DNA of 64,000 nucleotides from Caenorhabditis remanei (Eukaryota; Nematoda; Chromadorea; Rhabditida; Rhabditidae). Below are positions 43,513 through 54,000 of this stretch, in pieces (positions within the stretch are counted from its first letter, which is position 1; each line of letters opens with the position of its first letter). The position numbers were made by a program, and so were the translations under genes. The notes beneath the pieces were generated by a model. The model made no database searches and was not told the origin of the DNA. It was given only the letters and a program-made list of their open reading frames with translations. The stretch spans positions 5,952,001 to 6,016,000 of the forward strand of contig NC_071331.1 of NCBI RefSeq assembly GCF_010183535.1. The letters are read 5' to 3'.

Positions 43513-44016
43513 ATATTTTGTCTTTCTTTTTGACAGTTTGTTCTGATTTGTTATTCACAGTAATTTGTGTTATCTTGTGTCAATGCGAAAATTTCGCCCA
43601 AGATTCAGGTCACCCGAGGTTGTTCGATGAGTTCTCCTTTGAGAGTTATTGATTCAGTGGGAGTTTCCTCCGCCACAAAAATCAATACCTTTTTCCACCA
43701 AATCCTTCTCTCCCGCGTGAACTAAATCAAATTTTGCCAGAAAATAATTTTCCGACAAAAATCGATACTTTGAAAATCGCGGAAAATTTCGCGCGAAGTT
43801 CGGCTCACTTTCTCGAAGATTCTCCGCTCGATTCTTCTGGAAAATTTCGAGAAAATGCGCGAAGAATTCGAAAATTCTCGCGCACTCCTCGCAAATTCCA
43901 GGAGGTCAAACAGAAAATCTGTCGAGGGGGGGGGGAGGGGGGATGGGGGCGGGGCTATCAAGAAATACAGTAGCCTCAGCTGACTGTTTTCAACTCTTCT
44001 CAAGAGATCTCACGAA

Positions 44017-44103
44017 CTGGTCCTAGACAGCCGAAGTGTTTCTAGACCTTCCTCTTTCCACTCAGGAACTTGTCCTAGACAGCCGAAGTGTTTCTAGACC
44101 TCC
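44017..44103. repeat. Tandem duplication in the NeSL leader
   Basis: GTCCTAGACAGCCGAAGTGT plus TTCTAGACCT occurs twice, 52 bp apart. Nearby, 43926-43946 is a long G run interrupted by single A bases. Confidence 0.7.
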
Positions 44104-44314
44104 TCTCTTCACACCTTTTTCTCTCCACTTTGGAAGTCCGCCAACAACTGTCCACGTAGTGGTCCAGAGTGACTATTCCTTTATATGAAATTCGATAGGT
44201 CTCTGTCAGTTTGTGATTACACAAAAAGGATTCGAAATTTCTTTTTCTTTGGAGAAAACGTAATAACCTTTATTACACTCACTAGGAGGAATACCGTAGG
44301 TTAATACGATGAGA

Positions 44315-44834
44315 GTTGGCGAGCCTGGGGTGCAATAGTGGTAATTACCGGCTTAGGCCGGGCCACCAGTTGCGGGGAGCTTATTTTGTGAGGGGCCATT
44401 AAAGTGTTCGCTCTGAGAGCAGTACAACCTCGGGTCCGGTCAAGCAAGGCACAGTGATTTCTCTACGTATGACCATCCGCATATCCCACTGGTTTGTGTG
44501 GTTGCATGACGATGGTCTGCAGAGAAGCTGTAACCAAGCCAGCCTCAACATCTTTCCAAAAATTCTCCATCCAGGGTTCCTTTTAGCCAGGGCTGTCGGA
44601 TCCGAGGATCTACTAGCTTCTGACCGAGTTACCCGCCGGGTGCCTCGCGGCCTTCCCAATCCGTCCTCGACTTCAAGAAGTCTCAAGAGAGGGGCTGCTG
44701 TAGCAACTCCTCGACAGTGTCCCCTTCCACCCATAGCTTGGTTTGGAGCTATATTAGTGTCCAGGTTCTCTGTTTTTGGAATTACAGAGAAGAACAGCAT
44801 AGGTATTACCGACCTCAAACTTGGGTAATTAAAC
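44315..44834 (-). other. SL1-capped leader resembling a second NeSL 3' UTR
   Basis: Reading the minus strand: 21 of 22 nt of SL1, then GTCGGTAATACC, then about 500 bp. On the plus strand 44621-44659 (TGACCGAGTTACCCGCCGGG and on to CGGCCTTCCC) aligns with the NeSL 3' UTR at 37997-38035 with about six mismatches in 38, and GTTGGCGAGCCTG is shared by this block's far end (44315-44327) and the NeSL 3' border (37693-37705). It thus looks like the 3' end of a related NeSL copy lying head-to-tail with the full-length one. Confidence 0.55.
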
Positions 44835-45339
44835 TTCTAGAAATCGATGAAATCGGTGGGGCAGGAATGAATTTCAAAAACACGTTCCCTTTTTCCCTCC
44901 TCCTTGTAACCGTCATTTCTATAATTTACCTACTTATCCCACCTCCCAAAGCATGTCTTTCTCTCCTGTTCGTGATTTTGCTCTCCCATCAATCCAGATC
45001 AATTCAATCTAGTTCATTCATTCACTTTGAAATGAACTAGAATGCAATTTCCCTCCTAATGGTCAAATCCACTTGACGTTGTATTTGTCCTGTAAAACTG
45101 AGTGTTGGAATAAAATATTTGACTGTATAAATAGGGGAGCGGTTGGAATTAGGTTGGAATTGAATGGATGGATTGCATTGATTGTAAATATAAAGTTTGC
45201 AAAGCAAAAAATGTGACATAAATATACTGTTCCAGTGGTAACTTTAAGACTGAAAAGTTCTGAACGAAATGATATGTACCTTGAGGCATTACATCAGATG
45301 CAGTCGATAGCTAATCACATCTTTAGGTCAGAACTTAGT

Positions 45340-46140
45340 TTAAAAACTATTGTCCGGGTCATTTCTCTTCGCATATTACCATCTGCTTACCTATATCTAT
45401 GAGAAATCTGACCGGAAGGTGCAATTAAGCCCCGCCCCCTTGTGTGCAACTGCTAGTAGACCAGTATTCTGTCATTCTCCTCCCGTCCCGGCCTATTATG
45501 AGATCTGTTTAGGTTTGCTTTCATTGGCATAATACTTTTTCCCCTTCTTTATTTTCCTATTCTTTGACAGTTTTCTTCATAAATACCTCTTTCTTCGACT
45601 CTTTTATTCGAAATGATTGATAAGTTTCCAGCCACGACCAACCACTACAACGACCCAGAACTGGACACAGCCGCAACACAACGATGGGTCCACAGAACAG
45701 AAGGAGACAGATATAACGTAAGTTAAATCCTCCCGATCTAGAATATATCAAAAATTCAAGTATCAAAAAATGGTAATTTTTCTATTAACTTCCCCCATCA
45801 TTCTTATCTGTGTCGGTTCCGGTTAGACACGGTCAGTTACGCTGCGTGAGGTCTATACTTATCCGGGCTGTGGGTTTACTCACGGTAGACGCGGGTTTGA
45901 ATCCTCCCGGTCTAGAATATATCAGAATTTAAAAAAAAACTGTCTCAGAAAACTGTATTTTTTCTTTCTTTTTAACTCTAACCAATTCGACTTGTTTTCA
46001 TATAAATCGACCACGACGGAATCAATGATTAGATTCAGTGACGACGACAACCAACTAGGTGCAACGATAAGAAGCGATTGAGATTTTGGAATCTGTACAT
46101 CAGGCAGCAGATTATTCCAATATTGGTAAGTTTTCCTAAA
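45340..46140 (+). repeat. Small-ORF unit D5
   Basis: Fifth unit, with only one structured repeat. ATG 45613 starts MIDKFPATTNHYNDPELDTA and continues TQRWVHRTEGDRYN to a GTAAGT donor (after 45717). The second block has an altered acceptor region and a stop. Confidence 0.5.
45788..45920 (+). repeat. Single type 2 structured repeat in D5
   Basis: Type 2 only; all hairpins described for D1 and the GGTTTGAATCC motif are conserved. Confidence 0.5.
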
Positions 46141-46216
46141 CCTCGGAATAAAGGTAATGTGAGATGAAGGGGAAAGGGTTAAATGAGGTTTGCCACCTTA
46201 ACGTAAATGAATATAG

Positions 46217-46503
46217 CAGACTTGCAACGGGCCGGGCCGGGCCGGAATGAAAATTTCTACGGCCCGGAAGTTCAGTACTGAAAAAATTCAAATTTTTTTT
46301 CGAAAATTTCCTGATTTTTTTTTGAAAAATATTTCTTAAAAACAATTTTTTGTAGGTTTCGAAGGTGTTTGAAAAATATACTTGAGGAAAAATATGAAAA
46401 ATTTTGAGAGAATAAATTTTTGGTCAAAAAATTGTAGTGAAAAAAATTCAAAAATTCAAATCCGGGCCGGGCCGGCGGGCCGGCCCGGAATCTTGCAAGT
46501 CTG
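46217..46503. mobile_element. hAT-type MITE, GGCCCG family
   Basis: CAGACTTGCAACGGGCCGGG to its complement ending TTGCAAGTCTG, with a perfect 8-bp duplication GAATATAG (46209-46216 and 46504-46511). Confidence 0.85.
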
Positions 46504-46589
46504 GAATATAGTAGAGAAAGAAACTATTAGAACTTTAACACTAGCTTCTTTCTGGGATCTTTGTTATTGGTGAGAATTTGTTTGAGCCA

Positions 46590-49240
46590 AATTTAACTTT
46601 ACCAAAAATATGTACTGAAATTGATTAGGTGAAACTGTGGAATTTTGTAACTTTCTAAATGTTCATTGGTTTCATTAGGTTAGTTTGGCCGTGTTATTAC
46701 CATTTTCGTTTGTTCCACCTTTTCCAATTCCTATATGTTGACCATTCATCAAAAACCTCAGAAAGACTACTCGTTTCCTCTGTCTTCTGATCGGGGAGTT
46801 TTTTTTGTTTCTCTTTCTCAGTGCTCTTGTTTTTCTCAAAGGAGTTTCGAAGATTTTGATGAATATCTACACCTAGGTAGTTTTATTTTGTGTAATTGCG
46901 TAGGAAGAATGAGCAAAGCTAGAAAAAGAACGAGTGGGATCTTGAAATGTTCGGTATGAAAGTGTAGGTTTCACTGTTTTCTCAAGCTTCCAAGTTTCTT
47001 TCACAATAGTCTATCGGTCTATCGGCATAGAACCAAAGTTCAGTACCAAATTTGAAGAAAAATTGCCGTTTCAGATTTGGCATATATGTTTTTTTGCATT
47101 TTAGAACTAATTCATAAAAGAGCTTCATAGAAAAACTTAAAAAAACAGCAAATTTTCCTTTCATTTCAGTGTTTTCTTCTGGTTTAAAACTACAGTATGA
47201 GCTTAGAGTATATGAATAAAACCCTATGTACATCAAATAATTTACAGGATTGTTTTCCGAGAGTAATTGAAAGTGCTCATACACAATTCGTACTTAGTTT
47301 GTTATGGATTTCTTTTATTTTCCTACCCAAAACTTTCGCGTTCCTTTAATTTTATATTTTGAGCCTAATTCGGTTTTGAAGTTCATGATGTAATCATTTT
47401 CGAATAAAGTGAATCGACCATTCAACTAAAGCTATGTAATTGAAGTACCTCACTCTTGAAAATTTCGAGAATCAGAAAAAAAACATTTGACAGATACGTA
47501 CTGTTTCGATTGTAACTTCAAGCTAGAAAAGTTCAGAACTAAATGATGGTAATCTTGTGTTGTGCTTATTATGTACTAGAAAATGGTTTAATAAGATTAG
47601 AAATGAATGGAAAGACTGCAATAACTGGAATATTTGTGTAATTGGTACGGAAAAAAATTATCCGAAGTAGAAAAGGTGCAACAGGGATTATAATTTTTTT
47701 CGTCTGAAGTTGGATAAAATTTTGCAGTTTCAGTTTATAGGTAAGGTTTTACAGTTCAAGTTTAAGACCATTGGTCCACTGATAGTGAGATTTATTTTTA
47801 CCAAAAATTAGAAGTTTGGACTTGAGTTAGAATGTTTTAATGGGAAATTCTCTAGCTTTCTCCCTTTTTCTAGTTTTCGATTTTTCACTTTTTCGACATG
47901 ATTTCTCAAGTTCACAGGATTTTCGCCAAAAATTATTCCTATGCTTTTTCCATCATCTAACGAAACTTCCGTGCCAATTTAGAAAAAAACGTACCGTTTC
48001 AGACATTAACCATTTGCTTGTTCGTATTCTAGAAACCGATTACATCATCCTAATGTATGTTTGCCAATTGTTAAAATGAAAACGCGCGTTTCTGGATTTC
48101 AAAACGTTGCGGTAGATCCTCCCTCACCGTCCATTTTTTTCTGATCCAACACTACAGTATCAACTAAAACTACTTAAGTATATTAGTTTGGAGTTTGTGT
48201 AAATCCAACATTTTTCTGTATCTTTTTCCGAAAGTAACTGATAAAAGAAAGTCAGAGTCCAAGTTTTCACTGTTTCAAGCTAGCATTTATAGAGATTCCT
48301 CTGTTCTCAACACTCTCCACTGAATTATCTACATTTTTCCTTCTTGATGTCGTCCATTCTCTTACCTAGAATTTTGTTGTTCCTCTAGTTTGATTTTTTC
48401 TGAATTTACATCAGTTTTTGACTTATTTCATACTGGATGTATCTTAAAACACCACAAACTCAAAAAATTCCCAATGCTAGTCTGAATACGTACCATAAGT
48501 TTGCAAAGCACAGACTTACTGTGACTGAAATATACTGTTTCAATGGTAACTTTAACACAGAAAAGTTCTGAACGAAATGATCTGCATTCGGCACCCGTGT
48601 ATAACTAATCATGTTTAGGTCAGAATTCAGTTTAAAAACTGAATTGTTTCTACAGTATACTCCTAGAGTTTTCCCGTTTCAGCAGATCCCTTCTCAAAAT
48701 GTTTGTACGTATTATTTCTATTGCGGAACAATTTTTAATGTTTCCTACAGTTCAACCGTATTCAACAGCCGTCAGCGGGTTTTTGTTTAGGGTATTGGCA
48801 GAGTCAAAATTACATGGCGGGCCAGGGGGGTTTCTAGACAGCTGAGTTCATTTTTTGAGAAGACATGCTGGATTTTTTGACGGCCTACCTAAACGGACGA
48901 CCCTGTTTTGACAATGTAAAGTTTTTCTAGAGTTAACATTTAATTAATGACATCTTCTGCGTGGATATAATTTCAAGTTCTGGGGTCCAAAAAAACGCAT
49001 GTGCTACCGACTGTATTATAATTCCTGTGTACCCTTGTGAACCTTCTGAAACGGCAAGTCATATTTTTTTCCTGTTAGAATTATCCAAAATTTTTCATGT
49101 TTCTGAAAATTAATGACTACAGGAGTTTGTATTCGGGTACAATAGGAGGTCATTCTTCTGAACCTCAGACGGGTAGGGTGACTTTTCTGTTCACTTTTTT
49201 CCTAATTAAAAATACATGTTAATTGGGACACAATGAATAT
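46590..49240 (+). repeat. Block-3 decayed copy of the 22-25 kb region
   Basis: Scattered matches to copies 1 and 2 (for example CAATAGTCTATCGGTCTATC, AGTACCAAATTTGAAGAAAA, GTTTCGATTGTAACTTCAAG and CATCATCTAACGAAACTTCC) with many indels. 48000-48022 is the empty site for the NeSL insertion. No intact gene. Confidence 0.5.
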
Positions 49241-49261
49241 AATACGAATTCGTACTTATAA

Positions 49262-49495
49262 ATGGATATTTTGAAACAACCATATAAATGTACGGTTTCG
49301 AGTAGTACTGAAAGTGGGCAGGAATTTCTAGTTACTGTTATACTAGCACCGGAGAATGACGAGAAATCTAAACTCAATTTTCACGAAATTTTGGAAATTG
49401 TTTCTCCATTTGTTTCTTTTAAAAGTTTTACGGTACTCCAACGAGAAGTTGCTATTTGGAAGATAGACCTCATAATTTTGAGATTCTCCATTTGA
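49262..49495 (+). CDS. Small unrecognised ORF, intact copy
   Basis: 77 codons: MDILKQPYKCTVSSSTESGQ, EFLVTVILAPENDEKSKLNF, then HEILEIVSPFVSFKSFTVLQ. The first half alternates hydrophobic and polar residues like a beta-rich protein. A paralog at 25643 is broken by a MITE. No signal peptide, no family recognised, and it may be one exon of a larger gene. Confidence 0.35.
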   Translation: MDILKQPYKCTVSSSTESGQEFLVTVILAPENDEKSKLNFHEILEIVSPFVSFKSFTVLQREVAIWKIDLIILRFSI

Positions 49496-49920
49496 GCTCT
49501 AGATTTTACCAAAGTTGTCCACGTTTTCAGTAATGAAAGTACGGAAACAAAACACATTTTAACACCAAAACTTTCTTTCGCCTAGAAAGACGTTACCATC
49601 AATCACTAGACAAAGACAGGTTTTTGAATCTGTAATTATCACCAGACGGGATGATCAATAACTCAGTTTATTTGAAATTTCTCAAAGTTATTGACTTGTA
49701 ACAGTTGAAAAAATCTTATAATACTTTATCGTCGTAATTCATCAACTGTGACTGTACAATCTCATTTTATCTATCACGTCTCTGAAACGGTAAAATTTTT
49801 AGTTCATTACAAATTTTGATACTTTTTTTTTCACGATTCAACGTTCTCACTGTTTCACATCTAAAATAAACTATTCCACTTTTTCTTCCCATATTCCGAT
49901 GTTCCATACTTTTTTGCAGA

Positions 49921-50073
49921 ATGGCAACCTCATACCTGACGGAGTCACTGGCAGGACCAACAAGTGCCCGAGGATCATCATACTCTTACTCCTACGAATC
50001 ACACTACGATAACCCACCGGAGGAGGAATACGAACACTTTACGAATGATGATGGGGTACATCAGATGCAGAAA
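49921..50073 (+). CDS. Candidate first exon of a gene extending past the window
   Basis: A TTTTTTGCAGA acceptor sits directly before ATG 49921, typical of SL1 trans-splicing. The 51-codon exon reads MATSYLTESLAGPTSARGSS, then YSYSYESHYDNPPEEEYEHF, then TNDDGVHQMQK, and ends at donor AAA|GTGAGC in phase 0. It is Ser/Tyr- then acidic-rich, as in disordered N-termini of cytoskeletal or junctional proteins; I do not recognise the protein. No convincing second exon is visible in the remaining 14 kb, implying a giant first intron or an alternative promoter. Confidence 0.5.
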
Positions 50074-51564
50074 GTGAGCTATTTCGAATTTGAAATGTTA
50101 TTAAGGCGATCAACTAAACTATGAACACGGAAAAATATATATTGTGACTTGGAAACTGAAATCGGCCGAAGCACTTAGTACCGTTATAATCACTCCCTGT
50201 TTATTCATGAAATTTTTGAAACTCATTCAGAATTTCGTGAGGAAATTTTTTAAAAAACTTGTAGATAGCAGACAGAACAACATAAAAGAAGTACTGGGAA
50301 AAAATTTATAAACGGTTTCGAAAAATCCATGAAACGGGAGTTTTGTGAACTTGGGTGATGCGTCTGTAATATTGCTATTCACTGCTGGAAAACAAAAGTA
50401 GTTTCCCTCGATTCTTTTACCGAAACAAATACATTTTTTCCGGTAAATGATTCGAGGGAAATCACGTTTTTTCCGAAACCATCATATAGAAATAAACTTT
50501 AATTGTAAGTCCATTCTTGAATATTCTAGTCACTTCAATTCACACTCCAATGAAAGCTACTCTAGCTGACGAGCACGCATTTCTAAACGATCTGAACTCT
50601 TGAAGGTTTTCACTTCGTCTGCTTTTGAAACGGTTGCACAGGGAGAAATATCCTACTATTATTTTGAAGATTGGAAACTAAAGGGAAAATCAAACTCCAT
50701 TGATTACAACATATTTTAGGAAAAACGTATGTCAACTTTGAGACAGTATTTCTGCTCAATTAGTGATTTAAAATAAGAAAATGGGACACAGAATTGCACT
50801 GAAATCGCGATTTCTGTCAAATAACATTGTAAGCCATCATCTGAACAGTAAAGTTTTTATTCAGTTTCAGACTAGTGATTTTTTTTTGATAAACATAAAA
50901 ATTGGTTATATAGTTAATCGTGGCCAGATTCATCAATGTTCAAGAAGTTTCATAAGCTCGGTATCACCAAGCCGTCAGAAAAGAACATTGTATGGTTTCC
51001 AACACTTTCTCCTCTGTTCCACAAGGTAAAGAAATCTTATGACACCTTTGAATCGTTTCTTGTACACGCTAATAATACAAAAGTGTGCACCAGGTAATTA
51101 TCATAGCAATGTTAAATTTACATACAGTTACTGTTTTTCGGATGTGTTAAGGCATGGGATTTTTCTAGAAATTCAATTTCATGTTATCCCTCAGGCCCTA
51201 AACATTTTTTCCAAACATTTTCAAAATCCCTTTCTGCATAAAACTGACGGTAGATCACCCTGGTCTCTTCTCCCTCTGACCCAATCCTTTTCTCCTCTAT
51301 CAACACAATAATTTTGTGTTTTCATTCTTCTTCCTGTTAACCGTTTTTGCCCCGATTCTTCTTTTCTCCCCCTTTTTCGATTCTTGTCATTTTGTATAGA
51401 ATTTCTTTTAAAAACGGATGTGTTAGTAGGAGAAAACCTAGAGAGGCCAAAAAGTAAGGAATCTGAAACAGAATCTAGAGCAATCTAAAACATTTAACCC
51501 ACGGTCATATTTATTGAAGTAATTTAAAAACTGAATATAATGGAAAAAACATTTCTATTAAGAC
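50074..51564 (+). other. Presumed intron, no exon seen
   Basis: AT-rich. A short inverted pair TTTCCCTCGATTCTTTTACC / GGTAAATGATTCGAGGGAAA lies at about 50402-50462. ORFs are short and lack splice context. Confidence 0.35.
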
Positions 51565-51866
51565 CAGGGTTGGGGAATTCCGGGCCGGGCCGGTCTGACA
51601 AAAAATTCTTCCGGCCCGGATTCAAAAAATGTGCATAATTTTTTCACAAATTTCTGCAAAATTTTCATTTTAAAAAAGTCAAAATTTTCAAAATTTCTCG
51701 TACGCTAAGGCTTTCACCGATGTTCTGAAACACAATCGAAAAATCCACTTTTTTTGCAAAAAAAATCAAAAAAAATTCAAGATTTTTTCAAAAAACTTCA
51801 AATTTCTACAGGAACCGGGCCGGGTCGAGAAAAATTATTCAGTCGGCCCGGAATTTCCCAACCCTG
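51565..51866. mobile_element. hAT-type MITE, second subfamily
   Basis: CAGGGTTGGGGAATTCCGGG to its near-complement CCCGGAATTTCCCAACCCTG, with a perfect 8-bp duplication ATTAAGAC (51557-51564 and 51867-51874). The inner GGCCCGG boxes link it to the CATACTTG family, but the termini differ. Confidence 0.85.
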
Positions 51867-52619
51867 ATTAAGACCAGACAATTATCAAAATGAGCTATGT
51901 AAAACTACAACTGCTTTCACAATAATTTTTAGAGCTCTCTTTTTTCTCATCAATTATTGTTGTTCACAGTTGTTTTCATAAATGATTTTCTGTTTCCATT
52001 AGGCATTTTAATGGATCTCTTTCTAAAATAGGTTAGCCTCACTGTAAATCAAAAATGACTCACATCAGAACCTACCCAAATCACAACTGATCAAAATTTC
52101 TAAACTGAGCCCCTTTGGCTTTAAAATAACGAGTCTTTTAGTTAAATCTGGTACGTTCCAGTTTTTTTTCGCATTCGACAATAAAATAGTATCAGGCTGA
52201 AGAGAGAAGACACACTGAAAACAATGAGCTGGAATAAAATATGCTACTGTTTCAAGTACACAAGAAAAACAAGAATTTTTGTTTCGACCTGATCCATATT
52301 TTATAGTCATCCCAGTTTTCCATTATTCCAAGTCACCAAAGCCACAAAAGTCACAACGTTCAGACGAACAATTTAAATTAATGGGTATTGCAAAATCAAC
52401 AATGTGAAACAGAAATTTTCAGTTTCTGTTGTATCACTTGAATCTTTAAAATGACATAATTTGATTTGTTCCACCATAACATACCGTCTCACAACATTTT
52501 TATTAATGTTCTGTATAAACTCGCGGAAGTTGAATGTTCCTTCATTTGGATCAACTTGCCAAATTTGAAGATTTCCCAATTGTGAAAAATCGCATGAGTT
52601 TCTTGAAAAAGTGTCACTT

Positions 52620-54000
52620 TTTTATGAATTAATTTGTTGTGCAAGGGACTCTCGCCCCACCCGTTTGCGATAGCCACGCCCATTTGCACGGAACACAATT
52701 CTGAAAATACCGAAGACGGAAAACGGAAGTGAAGTAAACTTCACAGAAGACGGAAGGCTTTCGTGCATCTCTGCTACAAATTTATAAGGTCGCAAAGGAA
52801 TGGCACATATAAAAAAACATATGGGAACAAGATAAATAACTCAAACTATAGTTAAAAGCGTGATAAAACAGTACAAGTTTTAGTGACTGATGTATTTACG
52901 CATTTCAATTAGGCGAAAGTTCCAGGAAAAGAAATCCGATAGACCTTGAATGAAATCCTTGGTAGTTGGATTTGCGAACAGAAAACAGGACACTCTAGAT
53001 ATGTTCAGTTCAGCACAAATCGGTTAAAAATTTCCTGTTGCGAAGAGGTGATGAATAAATGAAATGAATAAAAAACAATGCTTGATGAGATAAGCAAAAA
53101 CATCAATCTCTATAAATAATTCAGAGGTTTACGAAATAATTTTAATTAAAAAAAAAGATTACTCAATGCTTACTGTCACCAGAACAAAAAACATTTCCAG
53201 TTTCAAAGACATGAGAAAATATACTGATCTTTTAGGATTTTAGTACATCTTCAATGACAAAATCAGATTTTTCAAGAACAATCCATAATCTCGTTATTGT
53301 TTTTCGAATGTATGAATTTCTTGAAACGAAAGATTAACGTTATTATGAATTCAAATTTTTCTGTGCAAGGAACTCTCGGCCCACCCGCTTGCGGCGGCCA
53401 CGCCCATTTGCACAAAAGACAATTTTGAAAAAGGGAAAGACAGAAAACGGAAGTGAATTAAATTTCACGGAAGAGGGAAGACTTCCGTGCATCTCTGCTA
53501 CAAATGAATACGGTTGCAAAGAAGTGATACAATCCTCAAAAAAAAAAGACTAGGAAAGGTTACAATGTTGAGAGAACAAGATAAATAATTCCCACTGTAT
53601 TCATAAACGCGATAAAACGGTAAAAATTTTAGTGACTGATAACGAGGCAACAGTTTCAGAACAAGAAATTCAAGAACGGAAAACATGAAACTAGATTTGT
53701 TAAGTTCAGCGCAAAACGGTGAAAATGTTTCTGTTGCGAAGAGATGTTGAATAAATCAAGTGAATGGAATGACAATGTTGGGTAAAAGCAGACAGGTTTT
53801 GAAAATTCAAATGTTTACAAAATAATAAATCAGTGAAAAATATTGCTCAATGAAGAGACAACTGGTCCCTGAAAAAAATTTCAGTTTTAAAGACATGAGA
53901 AAATAAACTGATCTTTTAGGATTTTCAGTGTTCTATCCTTATGTAGTCAGATTTATTTATTAAAACGAAAGAGCAAGTTACTGACACGATAAATTTGAAA
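52620..54000 (-). repeat. Two ~700-bp direct repeats (minus orientation of the 61-63 kb array)
   Basis: 52640-53330 and 53360-54000 repeat each other: CTCTCGCCCCACCC / CTCTCGGCCCACCC, GCCACGCCCATTTGCAC, GGAAGACTTCCGTGCATCTC, then GTTGCGAAGAG and CAGTTTCAAAGACATGAGAA. The reverse complement of the latter half matches the units at 60.9-63.2 kb. Confidence 0.65.

Larger units (their letters stand above)
37696..44834 (-). mobile_element. NeSL-type non-LTR retrotransposon, near full length, outside an SL1 gene
   Basis: A 7.1-kb insertion on the minus strand. The left border is set by a paralogous empty site: host sequence ...CCATTTGCTTGTT continues as CGTATTCTAGAAACCGAT near 48022, but here switches to GGCGAGCCTG. 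The right border is 21 nt of SL1 (44814-44834), after which CTTCTAGAAATCGAT resumes a host-like sequence. The ORF (38323-43512) has the architecture of C. elegans NeSL-1: zinc fingers, Ulp1 cysteine protease, RT and restriction-like endonuclease. NeSL-1 is known to insert into SL1 exons; this copy is not in an SL1 or 5S array. 44316-44813 resembles its own 3' UTR. Confidence 0.85.

Noticed and set aside
44399..44828. Overlapping ORFs on both strands in the NeSL leader
   Set aside because: They have no recognisable domain; the block aligns with the non-coding 3' UTR, which explains the lack of stops (GC-rich).
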